Shown one piece after another: positions 22,783-34,714 of a DNA stretch of 64,000 bases. The notes beneath the pieces are model-generated. The model saw only the letters and a list, made by a program, of their open reading frames with translations. It was not told the origin of the DNA and made no database searches. A program made the position numbers and the translations under genes. This DNA comes from Nageia nagi. Lineage: Eukaryota; Pinophyta. Within the stretch, counting starts at the first letter, position 1, and each line of letters opens with the position of its first letter. The stretch covers positions 152,582,001 through 152,646,000 of the forward strand of contig JBITNC010000001.1 of the NCBI GenBank assembly GCA_050084985.1. Reading direction: 5' to 3'.

Positions 22783-24380
22783 TTAGGGTAACTTCACCAA
22801 CCTAATAGACTCCCTTAGCTTACTAAATTGAGCTTCAAGAAGGGGCTTGGTGAATAAACTAACAGAGTTTAGAACTGATGGACAATACTGCAAGTGTAGA
22901 AGACCATCTAAAACCTTCTCTCTAATGAAGTGGGCTTGGATTTCTATATGCTTTATTCTCTGATGGAAAATAAAATTCTTTGCCAAAATAATAGCTAGCT
23001 AATTATTTGAAAAATTTTTAGATGGATGAAATTGTTCATACCTTATTTCTTTTAGAAGATGTCTCAACCAAATGATTTTCTAAGATGCAAGTGGCATTGC
23101 ATGATATTTAGCATTAATGATGGAGAGAGAAATAAGAGGTTGTTTCTTAGATGCCCAAAAGATAACATCTAAACCAATGCTAAACACATAAGTAGAGGCT
23201 GATTTTCTATCATCTTTATCTCTCTCATAGTCAAAATTTGAGAATCTTGATAGAACAAATGAGGGTAACTTGTCATACTTGAGAGGAAGATCCTTAGTGC
23301 CTGCTACATACCTCAAAATTTACTTAACAACATTGAAGTGCTCAATATATAGCTTTTGCATAAAATAAGCCATCAAGTTCATAGAAAAGGTTATATCTAG
23401 CCTAGAGATAGTCAAATAAAGAAGACTACCAATTAGTTATGTATAAGTCATAGCATTTGCCAACTGAGAGTTGGAACTAAAAGATAAAATGATTCTAGGA
23501 GATACTAGTATTGTAGCATGCTTGCACTCTTCCTTTTCAAATTTTTGTAGTATATCTGAGATATAATTTTATTGACTAAGGTAAGTATAATCCTTGTATT
23601 GATACACTAGCATACCAAGGTAGTAGTGCCATAGATCAAGATCAATCATTTTAAAAGTTACTTTAAGTTTGGATATGCAGTCTTGTATGAGGACTATATT
23701 ATTCTCTATAATCAATAGATCATCCACATAGAGAAGAAAAAAGATCAAGTCTTATCCTTGGTTGAGCACATAAAGATATGAATCAGAGAAGCATTTAGAA
23801 AATATAATATCCTTAAAGTATCTTAAAATCTTTTTGTATCAAGCCCTTGGTGCTTTCTTAAGTCCATACAAAGACTTCTTTAACTTGTGCATAAAATATT
23901 TTTTACCTTTAACAATAAACCCTTTTGGTTGATTTATGTAGATTTCCACATCTAAGTCACTATTGAGAAAAGCACTATTGATGTCAAGTTAAAAGACTTT
24001 CCATCCTTGAACTACTAAAAGAGCAAGGATTACTCTAATAGTAGGCATCTTTGCCACTAGAGCAAAGGTTTCCTCATAATCAACTCCATATTTTTAAGTG
24101 AAACCCTTGGCTACCAACCTTGCTTTGAATTTTTCAGTCTTTTCAACTAAATTATATTTGACTTTATAAATCTATTTATTTCCAATCATGTTGTGTTAAT
24201 TAAAATAAGAAATTGAATTCCAAGTTTGATTCTTCATTAGAGCCTCATACTCCATATTCATTAAATTTACCCAACCAAATCAATTTTGGTAAATAAGGAT
24301 TTATTAATGGTCATACTCCTTGTTATCTTTTATGTTGGATAGTTTTGTTCCTTAGGTGACCAATCCACACTGACATCCAA
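22783..24380 (-). pseudogene. copia reverse transcriptase and RNase H (copy 2)
   Basis: From the right: an RT region with many stops (TEKFKARLVAKG-like, DVKSAFLNSDLDVEIYI-like and LLYVDDLLI-like blocks), then MRYVAGTKDLPLKYDK, DKDDRKSASTYVFSIGLDVI, SKKQPLISLS, and the RNase H end FHQRIKHIEIQAHFIREKVL followed by LFTKPL. These are the standard landmarks of copia RNase H. The gap between 23080 and 22986 holds the damaged middle. Confidence 0.85.
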
Positions 24381-25240
24381 CTAGCTAGGTGCAATAAAAG
24401 AATCATCACCCTCATCAAGGTTCTTATAATAAGTAGACTCTTCAAGAAGTTCATTAAACTTTACATCCCTTGACATAAATACTATAGAGGAAGAAGGTTG
24501 ATATAGCATGTAGTCTCTATGTTGATTTTCATAACCCATAAAGATACATTTTTCAAATCTCTTATCAAGCTTCTTCATTTTCTTAGGAACAACAAAGGCA
24601 TGGGAATCATAACCAAAGATCCTAAAGTGAGATATGTTAGATTTCTTTTCTGTCCATGCCTCATATAGATTTTTATCTTCAAATGCTTTCATAGGACATC
24701 TATTCAATATGTAGATTACAGTATTTATAGCTTCACCCCATAAGAAGTTAGAAAGATCTTCCAACATACACATTGCTATTTCTTAAATGGTTCTATTCTT
24801 CCTTTTGACAACACCATTCTACTAAGGAGTGTAAGGGATAGTAAACTACCTCTTGATTTTATACTTGGTACAAAAATCATTGAATTCATTGTTATTATAC
24901 TCATCTCTATTATCAGATCTTAACATCTTGATTTTGAATCTAGACTAATTTTCTACTAAGGCTTTGAAATATTTGAACCTATCAAAGGTTTGATCCTTTT
25001 GGTCTATAAGATAACCAAATTTCATCCTACTAAAGTCATCAATAAATGCTAAAACATAAGATGCTCCCTCAAGTGACTTAATTAGCAATAAACCCATCAA
25101 ATATGAATGCATAGACTAAAAAAAATTAGCTATAGTTGTTGCCTTATCTTTCTCAAATATATAGGCTATCATAAGAAATGATTTATCTAAAATATGGATA
25201 AACATATTTTAGAAAGGTCAAACAAATTGCCTTTACCAAC
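24381..25240 (-). pseudogene. copia integrase (copy 2)
   Basis: Upstream portion: GASYVLAFIDDFSRMKFGY, FKYFKALVEN, MLRSDNRDEYNNNEFNDF, FTIPYTP, then an open run of 130 codons: MCMLEDLSNFLWGEAINTV, ILNRCPMKAFEDKNLYEAW, FRIFGYDSHAFVVPKKMKKL, KCIFMGY. This covers the D-D-E core and the C-terminal part of a copia integrase. The zinc-binding N terminus near 25240 is barely readable. Confidence 0.85.
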
Positions 25241-25639
25241 TTCCACGTTGTCTCTAATAACTAATGCACCATTTATGAGAGAAGTTTCAAATATAAAAAT
25301 CAATAACTAAGGCATTTTGATCACAAGATTAGAAGGTATATGAAAAATTTAAAACAAATGCCTTATTTACTATGGGAAAAAATAAGATTTATTTGACTAT
25401 GACATCTTAACTATCGAAAGCCATAAGTTAACTTCTCTATAAATACATACAAAATATAAAAAATGCCAACTTAACCATGCTACTAGTCAAGATGTAACTA
25501 ATGGATGAAGGTAGCATTAATCTATAACAAGGATTCAACTTCCATTAGTTCATAAATACACTTCCTAATAAGAGAAGTAAATTGGTATTTATCCATAATA
25601 GATAAACTTCCTACTCATGGAAGTAAAGTGGCATAAGGT

Positions 25640-25850
25640 AAACCTTTTCAATTCTAGAGAAGGGGCAAATCACTCCATCAAAAAAATGCAACTATGGAGA
25701 AGGATGAACCTTTTAACTACTTCATCAAAAAATTGCAACAATGGAGAAGGGAAAACCTTTTAACTACTCCATCAAATCATTTGCAACTATGGAGAAGGGT
25801 GAACCTTTTAACTACTCCATCAAAAACAAATATGCAACTATGGATATTAA
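25640..25850 (+). repeat. 47-48-bp tandem repeat, about four copies
   Basis: Units start CTATGGAGAAGG or CAATGGAGAAGG at about 25692, 25739 and 25787, each followed by ACCTTTTAACTACTCCATCA. A partial unit lies at 25650. The codon-length periodicity is not kept. Confidence 0.8.
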
Positions 25851-26084
25851 CAAGTGCACTATCATTATTTAGCAAGATTTTTCATCCAACCAAAGATATA
25901 AGAAAAAATTCTTAATTACATAATCTAATGTGCACATTCTCATCATAATCTATAAAAAAGATCATTAAAACCATATGCACCATTATTGCAAACTTAATCT
26001 TTACATCAACATGTACATAAATAGATATCTATATATCCAACATTTTATCATCACTAAATATCATATAGGGGGAGAGAATAGTTG

Positions 26085-26790
26085 AGGTTATTTTCTTATA
26101 AATTAGGATTTCACTTGGATACCTTCAAGGAGCTCAAGTCCTACCAATCCTCAACCAGTTTCCCTTGGGAAATGATATACTCTCAAGAAGTATGAACTAT
26201 TTTTCAAGGTTGTGACATATGTTGAATTAGCAAAATTAATTATCTTGATTAAACTTTTAATTTTCCTCTTAAGTTATTAGGATAATCTTTGAATGGACAG
26301 GTAGACATGTGGTATCACTACACACATGCCTATCCACCTATATGGAGTTAAGTCCAAACCAACAAAATACTTAAGGGCAATTAAGAAGTATGAACTTTTT
26401 ACCACTTGGATTATCATATTAAAAGGCTCCAATCTACCTTATCCTTACCTCATGGCTCCCCAAATAAGTCATGTTGCAAAAAAATATGTAGATGTGTTCA
26501 TTTTAAGGGGAAGTAATTTTCAATGTTTGCATACTTTTCATATAAAGTAAAAGTACAAAATAAATAAAGTGCTTTAAGAAATAAAACTACATCCCACTTC
26601 ATCCATAAGTATGAACTAAAGATTCCAATTGAATTTGTTACAAACCCTAATGGATCTCTTTACAAAAGTTTATTAATTTTAAGTAAAAACAAATGAACCT
26701 AAGAGTCCAATGGGTTTTGTTACAACCCCTAATGGAACTCTTTATAAAGGTTCATTATAAAAAATAAGAAATTATCCCTCTTATTAATTA
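26085..26790 (+). repeat. Dispersed repeat, forward copy (inverted copy at 61,150-61,760)
   Basis: The blocks ATGTGGTATCACTACACACA, TTAAGAAGTATGAACTTTTT, CTCACCTCATGGCTCC.. and AAGTCATGTTG recur in the same order on the minus strand at 61.76-61.29 kb. The following text around GTCCAATG..TTTTGTTAC also recurs. Within this copy the AGTCCAATGGGTTTTGTTAC segment is itself doubled (26621 and 26703, 82 bp apart). A frame at 26326-26550 is probably only a by-product. It could be the LTR and leader of a gypsy family. Confidence 0.7.
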
Positions 26791-26861
26791 AAAAATGAAC
26801 TTAAAATAATTCTTTATTTGCAAATTAACATAACAGTCATAAGCAAGTATTTAAGTGAGCT

Positions 26862-27285
26862 TTTATCCAACCACATGTATTAAGACAAAATATTAGATCA
26901 TGCATTTCTTAAAATAAATTTATCCACTTAGCAAAAATATGCACTATGATAAAAAATTAAATAATGCACAAATTTTATTCACTTAGCAAAAATATGCACT
27001 AGGATAAAAAATTAAATAATGCACAAATTTTATTCACTTAGCAAAAATATGCACTAGCACAAAAATTAAACCATGCAAACATTTTATCCACTTAGCAAAA
27101 ATATGCACTAAGAAAAAAAATTAAATCATTCAAAAATTTTATCCACTTAGCAAAAATATGCACTAGGACAAAAATTAAACCATGCAAAAATTTTATCCAC
27201 TAGCAAAAATATGCACTAGGAAAAAAAATTAAAACATGTATTTAAAATTAAAAATATGCACTAAGACAAAAAAATAAATCTATAT
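26862..27285 (+). repeat. 54-55-bp tandem repeat, about eight copies
   Basis: Units start TTTATCCACTTAGCAAAAAT at 26919, 26974, 27028, 27083, 27138 and 27192, with diverged units on both sides. Spacings of 54-55 are very regular. Confidence 0.9.
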
Positions 27286-27311
27286 TCAAAATCCTAATCA
27301 AGTCTAGATCT

Positions 27312-28600
27312 TTGATTAGTATCAACACTTTAGAATCTATATTCAAAATAGTACCATTTGACCTTCATATTGGGATTGCTCCTCCTAAAATGGTTTATCT
27401 TGCTCTAAATATCTATCCTGCATGGGATGATGTGGTACCTTTGGCTTTAGCTACATTGCATGATATCCCAAGAAACATATTTAATACTCTACCTAAGTTT
27501 GATGCCATCATGGAGAAGACAACCTATGAACATTGTGTGGATGTAGTCGGTCTGGCTAAGCTCCATAATATTTAGCATGAAGATGTCATGGTAAGACTGC
27601 TAGCATAATCTTTCAAGGGTAGGGTTCTTGATTGGTATTAAATCCTTGCTAGTAGATATATAACTTCCTGGGCTTAGTTGGTAGAGCCTTTCATCCTAGA
27701 ATTTAATGAAGTAGGAGACCCCTTCTCCTTACTAACTCATTTCACCTCTATCAAAAGAATGAATAGAAAACTATTCTAAATTTAATATTAGGTTCCAAAA
27801 ATATTGGAAAAGGGTTCTAGTATTGATTAGGCCCTATAAATCTCAATATTTGATGTATTATTTGAGAGCCTTTCCCTTAGATCTCTCTTTACAAATTCAA
27901 AATTTTGGACTAATGACTTTTTTGTAGGTCTATAGATAAGCAATGTTTGCTAAAGCTTGTCTCATTTTAGTAGGAAAACTACCCAACCACATGCTAATGC
28001 CATACTTTTAAATGTTACTATAAAACCAAGCAATAAGACCCTCAACAATTTGTATGGCCCTACCTCTGGCTAGTATTCCTACACTAGCTCAATAATTCCC
28101 ATTAGCCTTGCCTACCCCAAGAGCTCCTCTAACTCTACCAGCCCCACATCAGTTAGGTATAAATCAAGTAGATTCCTCTCAAAGTAATATATAAGAATTG
28201 AAAGCTTTATGTAGGAATATGGCAAACCAGATCACCCTCTTGAGTAGACAAAATAATGCTAGGAGATTCCCATATCTAGCTGTAAAAAAAGCTCAAGATT
28301 AGCATGTGTTAGTAGAAGATACATATCAAGCTTCTCCTTTCATATAGATAGTAGGCTTATGTTTAGCTTGCAATGATGCTCATGAACAAAATTCTTGCTC
28401 TATATATCAATATTAGGAGTATTTATCTAAAAGTAGAGAAATTCCTCCAACTGGCATGGCTGATGACTTGAGTCAAAATGTAAATTTGATGAATTTTACC
28501 CCAACCAATGTAGGTGTTTTTGATATAGAAACAAGGTCTACAAAGAGGCCTCATGTATCAAATCTATAAGATAAAAGAGCTAAATCTTCAAAAGGTCATA
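27312..28600 (+). pseudogene. gypsy gag (outer element)
   Basis: An open run to 27575 contains FNTLPKFDAIMEKTTYEHCV and VGLAKLHNI, followed after a stop by HEDVMVRLLA, SFKGRVLDWY and LVEPFILEFNEVGD. This is the Retrotrans_gag pattern (LPKFDG...EHV..F...HEDV..RLF..S..G.AL.WY). The C-terminal part to 28600 is lysine/proline-rich and includes GLCLACNDAHEQNSC, a degraded CCHC knuckle. A tRNA-like string at about 27668 (GGCTTAGTTGGTAGAGCC) is just gag codons. Confidence 0.75.
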
Positions 28601-28799
28601 ATCCATTAACCTCCAAGAAGCCTGATATAGCTCCCAATTTTGCAAACATGACACTCCCAAAAGAGGTTGCATCTCATAAACTTTTAGTTCCAAAAGCTAG
28701 ATAGATGCCTAAAGTTGATGAATTCAATGATCAAATGGTCCAAAAATTAAGGTTCTCCTCACTCATCAAGCATCAAAGGATGGTTGATACTCACTAGTT

Positions 28800-29783
28800 T
28801 CAACAAAGGTTTGCTAACAAAGAAGGTAAGCCTCCAATCATTCATGATTTCAATATTGTGGAAGAATTAAAGAGAACCCCTTCAAAGATATATTTATTTG
28901 ATGCTTTAAAAATCCTTGCACAAATTGGTTTACTAAGGGCACCTCTTATAGCATTAAATGAAGGAATGGATAGGGTGTTGAATTTTTTTAAGACATCTAA
29001 ATATCCAAGGATGGAAAAAAATAAACCATAAACTTTTTATATAACTTTAGAGGTTGATGGGTATGTGCTACATAACTATCTAGTTGATTCTAGAGAGTCA
29101 CTACCATTATGCCTAAAGTAGTATGTGATGTAATGGGGCTACCTCTCACTAGAACATCCATAGGAGTGTTACAATTAGACTCAAACCCAATTAAAACTAT
29201 TGGAGTTATCAAGGATATAGTTATGAAGATACATAAGTGTCCCTCTATGGTTATCACTCAAGAAATTGTAGTAGTTGAACTTCCTCCTCTTTTTGGGTTA
29301 TGTATATCTAGAGAATTCACAACAAAAATAGGGGGTTATTTAGCAATGGATTACACTCATTGTTTAATTCCTTATGGGAATAAGAGAGTAAAGTTGGATA
29401 ATGAAATTTTTTTTGATGTTCATGTAGAAAAGGAAGAGATCAATGCAATTTTGAGTGAGCTAGAAGAGAGTGAGCTATTATTGGAAGAATTACAAATTGA
29501 AGACATCATGTCTATGAAAATGCTTAACACCATTTATGACATGGAGTTTGGGAATTATTGTTTGATAAAACTAGAGCCTTTCATCCTAAAGTTCACCAGT
29601 GAAGAGTTCAAAAGAGGTGAAGTCCAAGAAATATTCTTTAATGGAGCTAGATCTAGAAATGGGTTAGGTATTGGGATTGTCCTAATTGATCCAATGGAAA
29701 AAACTCATAAATTCTCCTATAGGCTCACATGGATGTGCACCAATAATGTAGTTGAGTATGAATCCCTTTGCCTTGGCCTGGAG
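28800..29783 (+). pseudogene. gypsy protease joined to archaeal-type RNase H, N-terminal part (outer element)
   Basis: Around 29083 the frame reads LVDSRES where retroviral-type proteases have LVDSGAS; Gly-Ala is lost and a frameshift follows. The long open run from 29109 continues MPKVVCDVMGLPLTRTSIGV, VVELPPLFGLCISREFTTKI and GGYLAMDYTHCLIPYGNKRV, the C-terminal half of plant gypsy proteases. An acidic linker (LSELEESELLLEELQIED) leads directly, with no RT between, to RNase H: EIFFNGARSRNGLGIGIVLI, TNNVVEYESLCLGLE. The frame then hits the nested LTR at 29784. The RVT_3 / archaeal-type RNase H assignment rests on the FFNGA..NG.G.G.VLI and NNVVEYE motifs. Confidence 0.8.
29779..29783 (+). repeat. 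Target-site duplication of the nested element, left copy
   Basis: TGGAG, repeated exactly at 38168-38172. Five bases is the usual length for LTR-element integrases. Confidence 0.9.
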
Positions 29784-30571
29784 TGTTTACAAATAAAAGT
29801 GTATTCAAGAATGCAAATAACTAAAATATATACAATCCTAAAAGATACATATATATATTTGCAAATTCTAAGCTAACAGATAGCAATTTATAACAAGACA
29901 AGCTGATATAGAAGATAACAAATAATTAGAATCAAAATGATATTACCAAATAAGATTGAATTTATGTACTTACCTCATGGAGTGTTCCTGATATGGATAA
30001 ATGAAAGATATTGATGAAGCCTCAATAATGAATGAAATTTGCACCCAAAGTCATGAAGCAAGGTGATCTAATAAGAGGACCATAGGTGATCTATTTCATG
30101 ATTGAAATGAGCATTAACAATATATTTTCATCTACAAAGAGAATCAATGGTATTTGTTAGATTGTATTCCATTTTGAACTAACTCTATGCCTCCACACAG
30201 ACTCTTAATGGTCTCAATTTGATACTTAGATAAGCTTAGAATTATCAGGATGCTTGCATAAGGAAGTACATAAACCTAGCCTTGAATGGTAGTGTCAAGA
30301 GACATCTAAAGGATTTCCATCATCAAGACTAGATATGGGATCATGTATCTTCTTGATATGGACTTACTATTAGATCCCTATTTATATAGATAATAATATG
30401 ACCTACTCCTTAGTTTGGCATGTACCTACGTAAACAAGAATATAGTAAGTCAATGATATATATTGATCATATCTAAAATATCATAAATATTCTTGAACTA
30501 GATATATAAGTGTAGGAACATATTTCTTAATGTATTGAATTAAATGCATAAATTAATTTTATGTGATAACA
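29784..30571 (-). repeat. 3' LTR of the nested gypsy element
   Basis: 788 bp, starting TGTTTACAAATAAAAGTG and ending TTTTATGTGATAACA on the plus strand, the same length as the copy at 37380-38167. Confidence 0.95.
30379..30389 (-). promoter_or_regulatory. TATA box in the 3' LTR of the nested element
   Basis: The minus strand reads TATATAAATAG in the middle of the LTR, conserved in the other LTR at 37974-37984. Confidence 0.5.
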
Positions 30572-30600
30572 AATGCCCCACTTTGGATGAGAAATTGAAA
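30572..30600 (-). other. Polypurine tract region of the nested element
   Basis: The minus strand reads AAAGTGGGGCATT directly before the LTR start TGTTATCAC. The G-rich core is short but correctly placed. Confidence 0.5.
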
Positions 30601-30867
30601 ATCACTAGGTGCATTGAGATTTTTCATTCAAAGTATAACCAAGATGTCTGAATAATCAAATATTGATAAGTATAGGCAAGCATAATACCAACACTAATCA
30701 ATATATTTTGATAATAAAATATGATAAAGATATAAGAAAGATAAGCAATCATATTGAAAAAATGTATGAGTTTAAGAAAACCCCCTTATATGACATCCAT
30801 CATGTTGCCCCTAGCTAGTTTTGATATGCTCCATGAGCTCTAATGATAACTTGAAAAAGAAAGAGTT

Positions 30868-31235
30868 TTAGGGTCTATAGCCATATACCAAGAGGTCATA
30901 GATGATAATTACCCATATTTTTGATATATTTTGATATGTGGAGTACAACCATCTCATGTCATTAATGATTCTACCCATTGATCTAATGGAAGCTAAACTT
31001 CCTGCTAAGAGGCACAATATAAAGCTAGGAGCTAAAACACCATCAAGAGGCATATTACAATAAGGAGTGGAGCTAGAAATCCACTAAGAGGAATGAGATG
31101 ATGATGAGAGATAAAAATTTATGCCAAGAGGTAGGAAACTAGGATGATGATATGAGATCTAAAACTCTATGCTAAGAGATTTTCAAATTTTATGATCTGG
31201 GAGTTGAAACTCCACACCAAGGGGTATCTGATGAT
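30868..31235 (-). repeat. Degenerate minisatellite in the 3' UTR of the nested element
   Basis: Plus-strand phrases of the type GAGCTAAAACTCCATGCCAAGAGG recur at about 30873, 30990, 31025, 31064, 31110, 31160 and 31205, spaced roughly 35-60 bp. Tat-type elements are known for variable tandem repeats in exactly this place between integrase and the 3' LTR. Confidence 0.6.
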
Positions 31236-31419
31236 CTTTATTTTTGCTATTTATAACTATATAATAGGTATATGAGTGGTTTTTTATGCTAAAATAGAGC
31301 ATTGGTTCTCCTCTTATGATATAGAAATGACCTTCTATTTTTAGCTTTTTGTGCCATCTATTCCATGCTTATTCTTGTGGTAACATTTTTATAGAAATAG
31401 ATGGATAGGATGACCCATA

Positions 31420-32520
31420 GGTCACCTAGATGTGATACTTCTTTAAGTGCCTAGAATTGTTGGAATTTTTGAGAACTTTCTCATCCAATGTAGACAATCT
31501 ATATGCACCTCTACCAAATACCTTTATGATGATGTATGGGCCAACCCAATTTGGTTCAAACTTTCCTTTAAGTTCATCTTCTACTGTAGTGTTAGAAACA
31601 TTCTCTTGGAGAACCATATTTCTAACCTCAAATGCTTTCGGCACCATTTTTTTTCTATATGCCTTCCTTATTCTTTATTGATATGTTCTAAGATACTCTA
31701 GTAAATTAATTCTTTTCTCATCTAATGCCTTTAGCTGATTTAATCTTGCTTCCCATTATTATGGTCCCTTCATGATATCTTTGAGTGTAATTCTTAAAGA
31801 AGGGATCTCAATTTCAAGTGGAATGAATGCTTCATCACCATACACAAGAGAGTATGGAGTAGCACCTATTGCTATTCTTTTAGTTGTTCTATATGCCCAT
31901 AAGGCATATGGTAATTGATCATGCTAATCTCTACCATTCTTTTTGATAATTTCTGCCAATATCTTCTTTATTGTTTTATTTGTTGCTTCACCTTGTCCAT
32001 TCCCTTAGGGATAATAAATTGAAGAAAATCTCTATTCAACCTTCATGTTTTTACAAAATTCTTTGATATCTTTTCCTATGAAATTCATACCATTATACAT
32101 GATTAGCTTTTGAGGTATGCCAAATATACAAATGATATATTCCCTGATGAAATTGATAATATATTTTTATATAGCTATATTCAAAGGAATTGCCTCAACC
32201 CATTTAGTGTAGTATTAAGTGGTAAGCAAGATAAATTTGTACCCCTCACTAGATGGAGGATTGATAACACCCATGAAATCCAAAGCCCACATTGAAAAAG
32301 GCCATGGTGATGTGACATAGTTCAACTCTTGAGTAGATGTTAATTCTAAGTGCACATGCTTTAGGCATTGCTCACACTTGTTGACATGTTCATAATAATC
32401 ATGTTCCATGGTGGGCCACCAATAACCCATCCTAATCAACTTGCCATAAACTAATCTTCCATTGAAATGACCACATGCGCATCCATAAGTATGCTCTAAT
32501 ACTATTTCAATCTCCTCATC
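31420..32520 (-). pseudogene. gypsy integrase (nested element)
   Basis: From the right: zinc-binding region with HVNKCEQCLKHVH, then PWPFSMWALDFMGVINPPSS (first catalytic Asp), a damaged FTKWVEA and NGMNFIGKDIKEFC (second Asp region), GNGQGEATNKTIKKIL (Glu), YALWAYRTT, and an open C-terminal run with LKGKFEPNWVGPYIIIKVFG, the GPY/F module that binds DNA nonspecifically. It ends HLKKYHI. Many Gln and Trp codons are now stops. No chromodomain follows, as expected for a Tat-type element. Confidence 0.9.
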
Positions 32521-32599
32521 ATGAATACATTTAAAAAGAATACAATTAAATGATATTTTATAAAGTATATCACCAATGATAACATACTTTGTAGCAAGT

Positions 32600-33300
32600 C
32601 TTTTTTATTCTAATCTATTCTCTCTTATCAAGTGTAGCATCAATGAAGTTATTCCTTAAATATCTAAATATGTGTTGGTATAAAGGATTTACCTCATAAC
32701 CAACCTTTTGAGAAACACATACCATTTTCAAATCCTCCTTAACAATTGATGGAGTTCCCAAGTTCTTGATATTGAAAGTAGTCTCCCTAATTTCTATCTT
32801 AATTGGTATAGGTGAAGCTGCACTTGCCATTGCATTAGCCAACCTATTATTGTTCCTTGGAATATTTTCTAATTTATACTCTCCAAAACAATCAAGGAGT
32901 TTTGTAACAAGAACTTTATATGGAATAAGATTTTCATCTTTGGTGTTATAGATCTCATGGACTTGATTCAATATTAGCTACGAATCCTCATAAATATGCA
33001 AATGTGTAATACCAATCTCTATAGCTATTTTTAATGCTAATATGAGAGCTTCATATTTTTCCATGTTGTTATTACATTCAAATTATAGTTTGTATGACAT
33101 GGAAGTAACATCATTCTAAGGTAATATCAACGCTATTCCTACTCCTAAACCTTGCATACATTATGATCCATCAAAATATATTTTCTAGCATTCTAACACC
33201 TCTAAAAGAGGAACAATAGTGTTCCTATTTTCTTTTGAAGAAGTCCATGGGTGGTCCTCTTCTACACATTCTATGGTTTTTTCCAAAGCACATTCATCTT
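32600..33300 (-). pseudogene. Archaeal-type RNase H (nested element), after RT-RH
   Basis: Minus-strand motifs in order: KIYFDGS, GLGVGIALILP, ECNNNMEKYEALILALKIAI, GITHLHIYEDS, LILNQVHEIYNTKDENLIPY, LENIPRNNNRLANAMASAAS. This is the second RNase H that defines Tat-type elements. The catalytic Asp of YFDGS, Glu of KYEAL and Asp of YEDS remain. Stops interrupt it near the start. Confidence 0.85.
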
Positions 33301-33369
33301 GAAATTCTATTCTAAGCTTTGTACTATCTTTCATGGTAAACTCTACAACAAAATTTATGATTGCTTACC

Positions 33370-33900
33370 CTTTAACTGATTTTTGTTTCACAAACTTGAG
33401 GTCAAACTCCTGAAGTAGCATGATCCATTTTGCTGACCTTCCATTGAGGCATGGTTTTGACATCAAATATCTTAATGGGTCTACTTAAGTAAGTACAACT
33501 ATTGTGCTATTGATCATATAATGCCTCAACCTCTCTATAGCAAATACTATACATTGACATAACTTCTCAATGAGTGTGTACCTAATTTTATATTCCTTCA
33601 ATGTTTTGCTAATAAAATAGATTGCTCTCTCTTTACCATCTTCTTCTTTCCTTGCCAACATTACCCCAAATGCATGTTCTATAGTTGAGACATAAAGCTA
33701 AAGAGGTTCTCCATGCCTATATAGAGCTAATATTGATGGATGTAGCAAATACTCTTTTATTCTATCAAATGCTTCTTAATACTTAACATCCCATTTAAAC
33801 TCAACTTGTTTCTTAAGTAAATGAGACATAGGATCTATCTTATTTGTTAATTGACAAATAAATCTTCTTACAACTTGAATCTTACCTTGAAGGATTCTCA
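33370..33900 (-). pseudogene. RT-linked RNase H (nested element)
   Basis: Minus-strand pieces such as DPLRYLMSKPCLNGRSAKWI, LLQEFDLKFVKQKSVKG and the upstream block around GKERAIYFISKTLKEYKI are the ordinary gypsy RNase H that follows RT. No stop-free run is longer than about 60 codons. Confidence 0.7.
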
Positions 33901-34710
33901 ATTATTTAATATTTGTAGGAGAAGACATTTCTATTATGGATTTAATTTTCTTTGGATCCACTTCAACTCTTCTACTAGAGATAAGATGCCCCAAGAGTTT
34001 TCCTAATGATACTACAAATACACATTTTTAATGCTTGATTCTTAAATTGTACTTCTTCATCCTTTCAAATACTAATTTTATATCCTTGACATGATCTTCT
34101 TTATTATTTAACTTTATCAAGATATCATCTACATAGACCTCTACTATTTTATGAATGAATTCATGAAACATGGCTGTCATTTCTCTTTGATATGTGGCCC
34201 TTGCATTCTTAAAACCAAATGGCATTACCTTGTAGCAAAATTTACCCCAAGGAGTCCTAAAGGCTATTTTCTATTGATCACTTTCCTTGATTTTGATTTG
34301 ATTATATCTTGAAAATCCATCCATAAATGATAACAACTCATGACCTGCCAAACTATCAATGATCATATCTATGTTGGGTAGTGAGAAGTCATCTTTTGAA
34401 CATGCCTTATTGAGATCTTTCAAATTAATACATACTCTAATTCCATCTATAGTTTTCTTTACCAGAACTACATTGACCATCCACTTTGAATAATCAATGG
34501 GTCTAATAAAATTAGCTTCTAATAGTTTCTCTATTTCCTTCTTGACTAGTAAAGAAATCTGAAAAGGTATCTTCCTTGGTATTTGGTTTATAGGTATTGC
34601 TCCTTTCTCAACAACTAAGTTATGTACTATAAAATTTTCATCTAATCCAAGCATATCTTTATATGACCATGCAAATAATTTATAATGATCATGAAAGGAT
34701 TGAATCAACT
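33900..34710 (-). pseudogene. gypsy reverse transcriptase (nested element)
   Basis: The open run 34708-34271 has FAWSYKDMLGLDENFIVHNL, VKKEIEKLLEANFIRPIDYS, GIRVCINLKDLNKACSKDDF and LLSFMDGFSRYNQIKI. The next run, 34225-34028, has MPFGFKNARATYQREMTAMF and VEVYVDDILIK. Both catalytic boxes (FMDGFS and YVDD) are intact, and the domain is unbroken except for a frameshift near 34250-34270. This is the best-preserved protein of the element. Confidence 0.9.
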
Positions 34711-34714
34711 CATT

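Larger units (their letters stand above)
21345..25300 (-). mobile_element. Ty1/copia LTR retrotransposon (copy 2), 5' end missing
   Basis: Minus-strand copia pol (22783-25240) with a 3' LTR at about 21345-21777 preceded by a purine-rich tract. Gag, primer-binding site and 5' LTR are not found. The sequence changes to tandem repeats near 25.6 kb, so the 5' half was deleted or replaced. About 1 kb of extra sequence lies between RNase H and the LTR, including a second, worse copy of the RNase H end (22440-22640). Confidence 0.8.

Noticed and set aside
26862-27285. Regular repeats as a CRISPR array
   Set aside because: There are no unique spacers between the units, it is a plain tandem array, and the genome is a plant.
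27660-27725. tRNA-like string GGCTTAGTTGGTAGAGCC
   Set aside because: It lies in the gypsy gag frame (consensus ..SWAQLVEPF..) and no anticodon or T arm follows.
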